Positions 1-8,513 of a stretch of DNA of 64,000 bases are shown piece by piece. Location of the stretch: assembly GCF_030867145.1 (NCBI RefSeq), contig NC_134429.1:15314677-15378676 (forward strand), written 5' to 3'. Position 1 is the stretch's first letter. Every line of letters starts with the position of its first letter. The position numbers and the translations under genes were made by a program. Below the pieces are notes generated by a model. It was not told where the DNA came from and did no database searches. It saw only the letters and a program-made list of their open reading frames with translations. Source of the DNA: Opisthocomus hoazin. Lineage: Eukaryota; Chordata; Aves; Opisthocomiformes; Opisthocomidae.

Positions 1-1250
1 CGAAACCCTCGCCTTCCCCTCCCGGCGTGACGGCGGGACCGCGGACCCTCCTCTTCCTGGTTGCCTCGGGGGTCCCAACGCCTCCGGCCAGGCCGCCAGC
101 ATCCACCGCCAAAACCAGTCCTGAATACTCCCACAGCCGAGCAGGGCTTTGTAAACAAAAACCACCAAGGCGGCTCTCGGCGAGAGGGGAAGGAGCATAA
201 AAAAGGAAAATATAAACAAAAAAATCGCTTCCCCGTGCCCAAAATCGGTGGAAATGTGCTTAGTTTGCCGCGCTGTCCCCCCCCCAGGCAGGATGGTGCT
301 GGCTCCCACCGGGGAAAGGAGCTCCTTGGAGAGAGTAAGCCAGCCTTTTCGTTAAATCCCAGCCCTCGTTAAGCTCATTAAAGCCCAGGGGTTTGCTCTG
401 GCAGGAAAAGCCTTGGGGTGGAGCGTGGGAGGGTTGCTACGGGGCAAAGCAGCATTAAACCCCCGCGGGGACACGTCTCCCCCTGCGCCGGAGCCTCCGC
501 AGCCACCCCGGGGCAGCAAATTTTACCCCCTGGGGTAATTAAGGACTTTTTGCCCTCACCCTGGCTGGGAAAGTCACCGGTAAATCCCCAACCCCGCACA
601 AAATCCCCCGTGCTGGGGGCATCTCCGCTCCCGGAATCAATCACGGATCCGACCCCAAGCCTCCCTCCGGAGAACGTCGGCGTCTCCCAGCCGCGCTCTT
701 CCCAACCCCGCAGCCCTGCCCCGTCCCCGAGAGCCGCGGATGAACCGGGATGGGGAGATGACACCGGGGCAAGGAGATGGGATTACGGATTTACGGCGTC
801 TCGGGTCCCTCCAGCCAAGCAGGGGCTGCCTCAGTCTGCCCCCAGCCTTTAGGAACACAACAAAGCTCATTTTCCCCCCCACCATTTCTTTCCTTACCTT
901 CTCCTCCTGGAGTCCTTCACAACCATAAAACCACTGCTAAGCAACAGGCGTCTGTTGTGCTTCGCTGTCCGACACCGTCTCCTCGACACCGGCACGGAGG
1001 GGGAACCACAAAAGCTCACCAGCCCCTCCGAGGGGGTAAAAAAAAAAATATATATCCATATTTGGCATCCAAACCATTTTATTACTCGCTTCGAAGCGTT
1101 ACATTTCTCACCTGGGTTTGCAGGCTCGCTGCCAGGCAAAGTAAAAGCTCTGGAAATAAAATGCTCATCATCCAGCTGGAAATGGAAATAATAAAAATGC
1201 GAGGCACGGAAAAAAATAAGCGGGATTTTGTACAGCGGAAGGCCTTGGTA
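1..1250. other. GC-rich sequence downstream of NECAP2, no recognised gene
   Basis: The first 1.25 kb is GC-rich and holds only short open frames with low-complexity, proline/arginine/glycine-rich translations that look like chance. I recognise no exon, RNA gene or transposon. A minus-strand AATAAA at 1078-1083 could be a distal NECAP2 polyadenylation signal, so part of this stretch may be transcribed as NECAP2 3' UTR. Confidence 0.5.
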
Positions 1251-2057
1251 TAAATAGGTAAGAAAATATTTATTGGTTTAAAGAGGAATCTCAACCCCAG
1301 CTCTGCTGAAGAGACTGACTCCATTCTGTCTTTCATCGCACACATGGCTTCATAAAATGTCCGCGGAAAGAAGGAAAAATCTGTCTTCAAAATACAGAAG
1401 GAAAAAAAAAACCCCAAAAACCAGCAAAACAAACTTCCCCGAGTCAGAAATGAGGAATTTCAGCACGGAAACACAGCGGGCCGGCACCCCACCTCCCGCA
1501 CCACGGAGCTAAGCGCTCGGAAAAAAAACCTGGGGCGACGCTCGGCGTCTCGGCAGCGCGTTCGTCCGGCCTTCGCAGGCGAGACGGCTCCAGGAGGACG
1601 CTCCCGGCCCCGGGAAGGATTTATCCAGCCCAAACACGCAAGGAGAAAGCGGAGGAGTCGCCAAGGAGGCTCTATCGCACAAACCTTCAGCAAAAAATTA
1701 GCTTAATTGGGGCAGCGCTGCGAGCGGGGGTCATCCTGCTCAGAGCACTCGCTCGGCCTCTCGTTATTATGGAGAGGTAACGAAGCAGACGGCTGTTTTT
1801 TTCTTTTTTTTCGCAGAAAGGAGAAGCCTCAGAGGTTTCCTGCGATCCAGGTAGAAAATACAAGCCCCCCAGGGCGGCGGGCGCTGGTGTGGAGTGTTTT
1901 AAGGCACGTGTTCGTTTGCTCTCTCAGCATTTCGATGCCAGGGCAGAGGCGGGGATTTAAGGGCAGGAGCGGGGTGTCCCCAAGCCCCTGCTTTGGTCCC
2001 GAAGGAATCGCAGCGATCCCAGCACCCACGTGGGAAAGAGTGGCCGAGGGGCCGGGG
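1251..2057 (-). other. NECAP2: Probable NECAP2 3' UTR
   Basis: This sequence follows the NECAP2 stop codon (2060-2058) on the minus strand, with no coding potential that I recognise. The first AATAAA-type hexamer downstream on that strand is at 1274-1269 and a second is at 1083-1078. A 3' UTR of about 0.8-1.0 kb is inferred from these hexamers only. The true cleavage site cannot be read from sequence alone. Confidence 0.45.
1269..1274 (-). terminator. Candidate polyadenylation signal of NECAP2
   Basis: A canonical AATAAA on the minus strand about 785 nt after the NECAP2 stop codon, in an AT-rich pocket of otherwise GC-rich sequence. A second copy at 1083-1078 is an alternative. Confidence 0.4.
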
Positions 2058-2106
2058 TCAGAACTGAACCCAGCCTGCGTTCCCCTGAGTCTGGTTAGAA
2101 GCCGAC
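2058..2106 (-). CDS. NECAP2: NECAP2 coding exon 8 (residues 254-269, stop)
   Basis: Encodes [15 protein letters not shown] followed by TGA at 2060-2058. The terminal WVQF is the adaptin-ear-binding motif. The acceptor's polypyrimidine tract is a perfect 12-bp tandem duplication (2109-2132). Confidence 0.93.
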
Positions 2107-5100
2107 CTGGGGAGAAAAGAGGGGAGAAAAGAGGTTTTAGACACTGAGAGGGGCTGTGGCACGTGGGGAGGGAGCCGGACAGCCAGGAACGGGTCCTCCG
2201 GGCTCGCCCCAAACCTCTCCCCGCGGCACAGATCACCGAGGAAGACGGGGCATGGCGCTGGGAGGAAGAGGAAGGCAGCGCCCGCGGACTTGCGCTGAAC
2301 TCGGGGAATTCTCAACAGACGCTGTCAGAGCCGTTTTGAAATCCCAAACGGGTGCTGGGACGGAGCGGTGCTCCCACCCCAGCAGGGGTTTTCAGCAAAG
2401 CCAGCAAGATTTGGTCTGGATTGGGGTTTTTTTGGGGATCGCCCACGCTGCACACAAACCCCCCACGGCCTCACCCTGAAGCTTTGGCAAAGTCTCCCCA
2501 GACGTCGGCGGCAGAGGGAGCAGCAGCGGGCTGCGGCCAGGACAAGAGGGAGTCTGTCGTCAGCCAGGAAAGTCGGAAAGAGAGAAAACAACCATCAGGA
2601 GTTATTTCCCACTCTTCTTCCCAGATTCCCCCTTGGTTTTCCCAACTTTTGATGGATAAAACCGAATCTGAAGAGCTTTACAGTCGTCGCTGCGTGACCA
2701 CGGACCTGTGATGGGGGTGCCCGGGAGCGGGGCGGGCGCAGCGAGCGAAGCCGGCCGTTCTCCGGAAGGACAACCCGAAGCAGAGGATTTCCCTCCAGGA
2801 GGCGGCGGGAGCAAGCTCAGGCCCCCGGGACCCACAGGACGTGGTCTGGAGTTCCCCGTTGCTCCTTCTTTTTTCTTCATGTTCTGAAATAAGAGAGGGA
2901 AATTTGGGTGGTATCACATTTAAATCCAGAGCTGGAGCGTCATTCCTCGCAGCCACGGCTTGCACAAAGCCAAATTTCTTTATTCCACGGGAAAAAAAAC
3001 CTGCTGCACTGCGCCGTCCCACGGCTGGTGCAGCAGAAGGGGTCAAACCACAGACGGTTTTCACCTGCAAACCCCCACCAGGAACCCACGGACCCGGTTC
3101 CGTAACCAGGAACACAACCCCTGCACACGCAGCGTTATCACCGCGGGCTCTGCACCGGGCTTCCTCCCATACGGGGATTTCGGGGCGAAGCCGCCGCTTC
3201 CTCTTCTGCCACCCAAGGGAGAGGTTGGGAGGGCACTGAGCCGGAGAAGCCCCTCACCGCAATGTTGAGTTTGATGGTTTGCCCCTCCTTGAAGCCCAGA
3301 TCCAGTTTGGGTCCCAGGTCGGGGTTCTCGGCCTGTTTGGCCAGCTCGCTCTGCTGCCTCACCCATCTGCAGCGGTTAAACAAGCAGAAAAGGACAAGTC
3401 GACCACCAGCCCAAGGCTCTCCCGGACAAATCCTGCCCACGATCATCCCCTCAGCCTGGCAGCGGCTCTTTCGAGGCGCTGGATGTGATCCGAGACCTTC
3501 CCTGCCGGAGTAACGGGCTACGGGCAGCGCCGAGGGAACGATTCCTGCCGGGGGCTGTGAGCGCTCAGGCCGCACGGATCCACCAGCCAGCAGCACAGCC
3601 CACCCTGCCCCAAAGCCCCACCATCCGCCAGGGACGCTGCTCCAGCCCCTCAGGAGCAGCCTCTCGCCGGTGGCACGTGAAGAAATGAAAAGGAATCAGG
3701 GAACCTGCCCGATTTTGGACTGAGAAGCCCGGTTCGGGAGCCCGCTGGGAAATAATTGAGAGAGGAAGAGCTGCCTGCACAAGGGCTGTGCAGAGGGACC
3801 GGCGTTTCCACCTCCTCACACCACGCTTGCCCGCTCCAGCTCGCAGCTTTCTCTGCCCCACTGCTTCTGGTGGACACCCGCCAAAACAGCCAAGCCGAGA
3901 GGGAGTGGGGAGAGGCACGAACTCACTTGAAATGGTCTTGGAGAGCCACGTTGAAGTCAAAGGCATCCCCTCGGTCAACAAAGCCAACTCCGATGAAAGC
4001 TCGGCGGCCTGGGGAAGGAGGAAGAGTAAGGGCTGGAATCGCAAAGCAGCAGAGGAAGAGGGAGAGCCCCGTGCCCGCTGCCTCCTCCAGCTGGAGCTGG
4101 GAGCCTGGAAACTGAGATACAGGACTAGGGATATCTTCTGCTTGTTGGTCACATGGGCAGGCTTAGAAAAACCAGCTTTTAAATTAACACAAGGGCGTCA
4201 AAGCGGAGGTTGGCATCACAGTGATGGTCCTGCATGCAGAGGCGTCCTCACGCTAACGCCAAGCAGCGAGATTAAACTGGTTTTATTCAAGGTGAAGGAC
4301 AGAGTGCAGCTGGCGTGAGAGAGTGAGAGAATTCATCCCTCTGCCACCGCACGCAGGGAATATTTAGCCCTTGAAAGCAAGAATCCTTCGCAAACAAGAG
4401 CAGCGAGGGCACTGAAGACTTTCTGAGGTGATTCCCCCAACCCGTCCCCCGTGTATCACGCTGCACCGTTCCCGTCTTCGATCCGGATGACGAAATATCT
4501 GCTGGAGTCCGTCACGCTCTCCACAGCGATGCCAGGGAACTGCTCCACCGGCGCCTGGGCAAAAAGTTCTCCTGGAAAAGAGAAACAGGAGCAGGTAACA
4601 CCAGGGTGTAGCAGCTCTGCGCCGTCTTCCTCCCCACGGAGCAGCGTGGAGCTGCCGCCATCGCTCCTCCTTACCCGAGGTCTTGTCTTCCAGCTTAATG
4701 AAAGCGACCTTGCCCTTGGCGGTGATCCGCAGCCTGCCGCTCCACGCCGGCTGGTCCAGCTGCCATTCCGCAGCTCTGGAGAAAGAGGAAACAGCGACCG
4801 ACGTCTGAGCCGCCTCTCACATCCCAGACAACGCCACCAACAAGTTTTAATGCCACCCTGACACAGCATGGAGCTCGTCTGCTCGACTCCCCTCATTGAC
4901 AGCTTGCGCTTGCGGCAGAAGGAGGCAGGTTCATCACGAGGCCTCTCGTTTTGCCCCAAAACCAGGCGTTGGGTCCCAGCGGGGACCAGGCCAAGAATTG
5001 CACAAGAGGTTTCGCTTCCCCTTCCACAGGATCCGCAGCTCGAAAGCAGCTTCTCGGAAGCGCTGAGCTGCGTTCGCTACAGCTTGGCTCTGCCAGGCCG

Positions 5101-5425
5101 GCCTTCAGGCCCGGCTGCAGAGCGAAGGGAGAGGAGCCCCCCAGCCCCCGGGAGATGGAGATGCCCCCACTCGGGGCGTGGGGCAGAGACACCCCGTGAG
5201 GGGCAGGCCTCGCTGCCCCACGGCGGGGCCCAGCTCCCGTGCGGGAGGGGGCAAACCCCACGCAGCCCCATGACAGGAGGGGCAGACGCCGCGCAACCCG
5301 AGGCGGGGCAGGCCCCACCTGTAGCCGCGGTTGGAGGCCCGCGGCGGTACCCGGTAGACGTGCACGGCCGGCTTCACGCACAGCACCGCCTCGTACTCCT
5401 CCTCCTCCGCCGCTATGGCCGCCAT
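2058..5425 (-). CDS. NECAP2: NECAP2, adaptin-ear-binding coat-associated protein 2 (complete, 8 coding exons)
   Basis: NECAP2 is a cytosolic accessory protein of clathrin-mediated endocytosis that binds the AP-2/AP-1 adaptor ears. The spliced reading frame is 810 bases, or 269 aa (human protein about 263 aa). Residues 1 to about 170 form the conserved NECAP PH-like (PHear) domain, including [56 protein letters not shown] and [19 protein letters not shown] proline-rich linker ([11 protein letters not shown]) follows. The C-terminal WGDF and terminal WVQF are the WxxF motifs that bind the AP-2 alpha ear. The AEWQLDQP and QQ-E-AKQA-NPD segments separate it from NECAP1. The start at 5425 is chosen because its ten or so residues precede the conserved [10 protein letters not shown]. 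The frame is open further upstream, but that is GC-rich promoter. Introns of 103-560 bp contain nothing recognisable. All junctions are GT-AG and keep phase. Confidence 0.95.
2109..2132. repeat. 12-bp perfect tandem duplication in the NECAP2 last-intron acceptor tract
   Basis: The unit GGGGAGAAAAGA (plus strand) occurs twice back to back, directly upstream of NECAP2 exon 8 on the minus strand. It supplies the pyrimidine tract (TCTTTTCTCCCC twice) before the CAG acceptor. Confidence 0.8.
2475..2553 (-). CDS. NECAP2: NECAP2 coding exon 7 (residues 228-254)
   Basis: Encodes [20 protein letters not shown]. This keeps the internal WGDF (WxxF) motif, corresponding to the human WPQPNPATADIWGDF segment. 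The acceptor is GACAG before 2553 and the donor GTGAGG begins at 2474. Confidence 0.85.
2706..2883 (-). CDS. NECAP2: NECAP2 coding exon 6 (residues 169-228)
   Basis: Encodes [29 protein letters not shown] and a variable proline/alanine-rich linker. The acceptor TTTCAG is clear. The donor is uncertain: CAG|GTCCGT at 2705 gives a linker length closest to human. A second in-phase donor, GTAAAG, about 20 bp further on would add roughly ten residues. Confidence 0.85.
3258..3366 (-). CDS. NECAP2: NECAP2 coding exon 5 (residues 132-168)
   Basis: Encodes [16 protein letters not shown] and [19 protein letters not shown], the end of the PHear domain and a NECAP2-type signature. The acceptor CTGCAG precedes 3366 and the donor GTGAGG begins at 3257. 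Confidence 0.93.
3927..4008 (-). CDS. NECAP2: NECAP2 coding exon 4 (residues 105-132)
   Basis: Encodes [19 protein letters not shown] then VALQDHFK. The acceptor CCCCAG lies immediately before 4008 and the donor GTGAGT begins at 3926. Confidence 0.93.
4467..4571 (-). CDS. NECAP2: NECAP2 coding exon 3 (residues 70-105)
   Basis: Encodes [14 protein letters not shown] and [19 protein letters not shown], the most conserved block of the NECAP family. The acceptor is TTCCAG just before 4571. The donor GTGCAG at 4466 is a weak match to consensus. Confidence 0.93.
4675..4775 (-). CDS. NECAP2: NECAP2 coding exon 2 (residues 36-70)
   Basis: Encodes [19 protein letters not shown] and KLEDKTSG, the first strands of the PHear domain. 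The acceptor is TCCAG at 4780-4776 and the donor GTAAGG begins at 4674. Confidence 0.93.
5319..5425 (-). CDS. NECAP2: NECAP2 coding exon 1 (residues 1-36)
   Basis: Encodes an alanine/glutamate-rich start ([14 protein letters not shown]), then [15 protein letters not shown] and SNRGY. The donor is AG|GTGGGG at 5318. The acidic start is longer than the human NECAP2 start and resembles NECAP1 in beginning MAA. The arginine codon is split with exon 2. Confidence 0.92.
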
Positions 5426-5700
5426 CGCGGCGGAACTCCGCCCGCCGCCGCTCCGGCCCGCCGCCTCGATGGTAGCGCCCGCCTCTGTGGTACTGCCCCC
5501 TTCTCCCAGGCGGGGCGAGGAGGGGAGGAGCGAGGGGAGGGGCTGCCTCACCCGCCGCCGCGGCGCCCCCTGGCGGGCGGGAGGCTCCCCTGCAGGTGGT
5601 AACTGGTCCCAGTTGGGTGCTGGAACTTGGAACCAGGACGGGGCCGCGGGGAGCCTGTCAGGGCACACGGCCAGGCGCCAGAGCTGCTGCAGCACCTTTC
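5426..5700 (-). promoter_or_regulatory. NECAP2 CpG-rich promoter and 5' UTR
   Basis: Dense CpG and GC-box-like sequence surrounds and precedes the NECAP2 start codon and fades to AT-rich DNA by about 5720. It has no obvious TATA box, as is usual for a housekeeping CpG-island promoter. It contains a strong CTCF-like site at 5563-5584. The transcription start is not determinable from sequence. Confidence 0.6.
5563..5584. promoter_or_regulatory. CTCF-like site in the NECAP2 promoter
   Basis: The core GCGCCCCCTGGCGGGC matches the CTCF consensus read on the reverse strand (GCGCCCCCTGGTGGC) with one main mismatch. The whole 22-bp stretch recurs unchanged at 20642-20663 in the SZRD1 promoter in the same orientation. 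Confidence 0.55.
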
Positions 5701-6270
5701 CTCCCCGCTTCGCAACCCCGAGTCACTAAAAGTCACATTTTTCCCTGATTTCACCTTAAAAATAAGAATTAAAAGGCAGTCAGGACCTGCGCAGGAGCTG
5801 CCAGAACTCTAACCCCCTCTTGCCTCGGCTGGTAGCACCCCGACAGCCTCTGCCCACCTTCTCCAGTGGTTATCGAGCACAACGCCCGAGCAGGGAGACC
5901 AGCACATTGCAAAAAAATAAATAAATTAAATAAAATAAAAATCCCTTCTTTTCTCATCCACTGCGAGAGGCAGCACGGTCACAGCTCAGAGCCCGGTTTG
6001 GAAACCACATCTTCCCACCAAGCACTGCCACCTCCCACCCTCCTCGGACTGCATCTCCCCAGCAAGGTAAAAATGGGGAAAATTCCCCTTTTTAGGTAAA
6101 TACCAACACAATTGCAGCCCAGCGCTTCCAGATTTTACCTTCCCGATGGATTTTTTTTAAGGATCTACTGGCACTGGGAGCTGAAGCTGCCCTGGAAATG
6201 TCCCTCTTGCAGCAGCCCCTACGAGAGATGGGAATAAAGGAAAGGGGGGAACAACAACAACAAAAAAAGT
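5701..6270. other. Intergenic spacer between NECAP2 and the SZRD1 3' end
   Basis: AT-richer sequence with short poly-A/T and ACA runs (for example 5910-5940 and 6249-6267) and no recognisable exon. In human, SPATA21 lies between SZRD1 and NECAP2. I see nothing resembling it here or in 6270-8410. Confidence 0.5.
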
Positions 6271-6289
6271 CGTTAAAAGTTTAAAGACA

Positions 6290-6295
6290 TTTATT
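6290..6295 (-). terminator. Candidate polyadenylation signal of SZRD1
   Basis: AATAAA on the minus strand, followed downstream by A/T-rich sequence. A more proximal AATAAA is at 6838-6833, so alternative 3' ends are possible. Confidence 0.35.
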
Positions 6296-7854
6296 TAAAA
6301 TACAATTTATAAAACGTTTTCTCTCGGGCGTAGGTTTTAGGGTGAAAACACGCGGTACCGTGTTTATCCTCCGCCTTCCTGGGAGGAAGGGGCTTCCCGC
6401 AGGAACGCCGCTGAGCCCTGCCCGCGGGCGGGACGTATCCTGGTCGCCGGGAGATTTCGGTGCCGGAGTCGGAGATTTCGGGGCCGGAGGAGGCAGCAAC
6501 TTCACCACTGGCCAGCTACAGCAGGAACCGGGTGGATTTGGGGGCATTTTGGCCATTAAGCGCTATTTTTTAGTAGTAATTAAGGAAAGGCGCGGTGACT
6601 ACGGTTATTGCTGACGTCCTTCTCCCCTCCCACGCCTCCGGGGACGACTCCTGACCACCAGCCTGGGGGGGAGGATATAAATACAGGACCCCCCCCAAAA
6701 AAAATCAGTGGCCGTTGGGGATACCCGGGGGACATCTGCCCGCCCGTCCCCACCTCACCACCGTCCTCGGTGCTTTAATCAGCTTTAATCAGCTAATTAA
6801 TGCTCTGGCAGATTCTTTTATACACAGGTAGTTTTATTTTACCGTTTGTTTGTTGTTTTTTTTTAAGCCATATTTCCATACACGTGTCGCTGTACGGTCG
6901 CTTCCCCTTCAGACAGCAGGCTTAGTTAAGATTTGCTCGTTTACCCTTGAACCTACTGAGCACGAAGCGGCAGGGAAGGCTGCACCCGTACAGAATAACC
7001 CGCCAACAACCAGAACTGGTTTTCTAGGTACCGTCCCCTCCAAGAAGAGCGTTTAGTGTTCATCTCATCCCTCGATATTAAGCGATGTTCAGGTAGGTCA
7101 GCTTCATCCAGGGGGAACATCCGTGTTCTTGGGGGCCACCAGCCTCCCTGTCTTCTTCCCAGGAGCCGGAGGAGGAAAATCCCTTCCCCAAAGCCTCGCG
7201 GGGAGCCAGCTGTTGCCACAGAGGGGGGAATCATCCAGACTTTATCCAAGGCGGTTTTTCTTCCCCACATTGGCGATTCCAGGAGGCAAACGCAGCTCGT
7301 ACCGTGACCGAGATCCATCGGAGCCTTCGCTCCGTCGCTGAGCCACGCGGGCTGGGACCCTTGGGAGGCCCCGCTCCCCGTCGTTATGCCAGCCACTAAC
7401 GAGCGCGGGCCGTACGGAGCAGGGCTCCTCGCCAGCCGTTCATTTCATGGACTGGAGCGGCGCCGGCTGGTTCTCCTCCTCGCAGCGGAGCCCTAATTGT
7501 TCGCCGCCCGGCACTCTCTGCCACAAACAGCGGCCGGGCAGCAGGCATTTCCACGGGATCCATCTACATCCCCTTCTCCCCAAATACAAAAAGGAAAAAA
7601 AAACACCAACGTATTTTAAGCTTTTCCTCAAAGCCAGCAGAAAATACTTGCCAAGCTTTAACAGGTGCAAGACGTAAACCAGGTCGTGGGGCTGCGCCGG
7701 CTCCCCGGGCGATCGGAAAGGCCGGGCATCCGGGAGCCCGCTTCCAGGTGCTTGGCAGCAGCAGAAATAGAGAACGAGAAGCAAGAGCTTGTCAAACCCG
7801 AGCCGTTAAAAGTCACAGAAATTCATCGAAAACTCCTTTTCGAACACTTAGCTA

Positions 7855-7893
7855 ACCAACAGTTAAAACCAACAGTTAAACCCAACAGTTAAA
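7855..7893. repeat. 13-bp tandem repeat, three units
   Basis: ACCAACAGTTAAA occurs at 7855-7867 and 7868-7880, with a one-base variant at 7881-7893. On the minus strand each unit carries TAACTG, a Myb-type core (YAACKG). It lies in the inferred SZRD1 3' UTR. Confidence 0.8.
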
Positions 7894-8224
7894 CCCTTCC
7901 CATGAACTCTGTTGATCTGATACACAGAAAACAAACAAGAAAAAAAACCTAAAATAAAAAGAGCTCCTTTGAAACAGAGCTTGCTCGTAAAGTGATGAGG
8001 ACAACATGCGCGTCTGGGGAGGCTTCCCATTTTTTTTTTTTCTTTTTTTCTCCTTAAATCCCAAGTTATGAGTACAACAAACATTATTGCTGGCGCTAGC
8101 TTCAACCCAAGTGGCACACACACGGCTCCCTGCACCCGTCCGAGTCCTTTACACCCCCCCCCCCCCCCTCAGCCTCCCCTCTCCTTTTACAGCGACTTGG
8201 GGACAGCCCTTCTCGGTTTGCCGG

Positions 8225-8302
8225 TCACAGTGGGTGGAGAGGGGAGGTCACAGTGCGTGGGGTTGAAGGTCACAGTGGGCAGAGCAAAGGGGAATCACAG
8301 TG
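8225..8302 (-). promoter_or_regulatory. Four tandem miR-128/miR-27-type seed matches in the SZRD1 3' UTR
   Basis: The plus-strand octamer TCACAGTG occurs at 8225-8232, 8248-8255, 8270-8277 and 8295-8302, spaced 23, 22 and 25 nt. In SZRD1 mRNA it reads CACUGUGA. That is the complement of the miR-128-3p seed (8mer type), and its last seven bases (ACUGUGA) fit the miR-27 seed. The sites start about 110 nt after the stop codon. The surrounding units are similar (GGTCACAGTGGG), so the cluster arose by tandem duplication. Confidence 0.6.
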
Positions 8303-8410
8303 CAAATAAACCAGGTAGTTCCCTTTGCTCAAGTCCGTTTGTCCGTCACGGCAGTGCGACCCGTGGCGGCGGACCCTGCCTTCCGCAGCAGCATCTCTCG
8401 CCCCCCGCGT

Positions 8411-8513
8411 TTATCTGCGCTGTTTGAAGCCTTGTGAGCCATCGGGACCCAGCGGTTGCCTGATCACATTATTGGGCTGCCTGGTGTCTTCCGGCTGGGA
8501 GATCCTCGGTGGC
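8411..8513 (-). CDS. SZRD1: SZRD1 coding exon 4 (residues 119-152, stop)
   Basis: Encodes [15 protein letters not shown] and the SUZ-C tail ending GSQGFKQRR, then TAA. The acceptor is CTGCAG just before 8513. The split arginine codon joins exon 3 in frame. Confidence 0.93.

Larger units (their letters stand above)
6271..8410 (-). other. SZRD1: Probable SZRD1 3' UTR
   Basis: Minus-strand sequence after the SZRD1 stop codon (8413-8411), with no convincing coding frame. Candidate polyadenylation hexamers lie at 6838-6833 and 6295-6290, implying a UTR of about 1.6-2.1 kb. It contains four tandem CACTGTGA octamers (8225-8302), a three-unit 13-bp repeat (7855-7893), a T/A-rich tract near 8030-8052 and a long C run near 8153-8169. 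The extent is inferred. Confidence 0.5.

Noticed and set aside
4868-5602. 244-codon plus-strand open frame over the NECAP2 first exon and promoter
   Set aside because: It is antisense to proven NECAP2 exon 1 and lies in CpG-island sequence where stop codons are rare. The translation is low-complexity Arg/Pro/Ala/Gly.
5426-5695. N-terminal extension of NECAP2 through the open frame upstream
   Set aside because: The family starts just before the conserved VLCVKP block. The extra sequence is promoter-like and unrelated to any NECAP.
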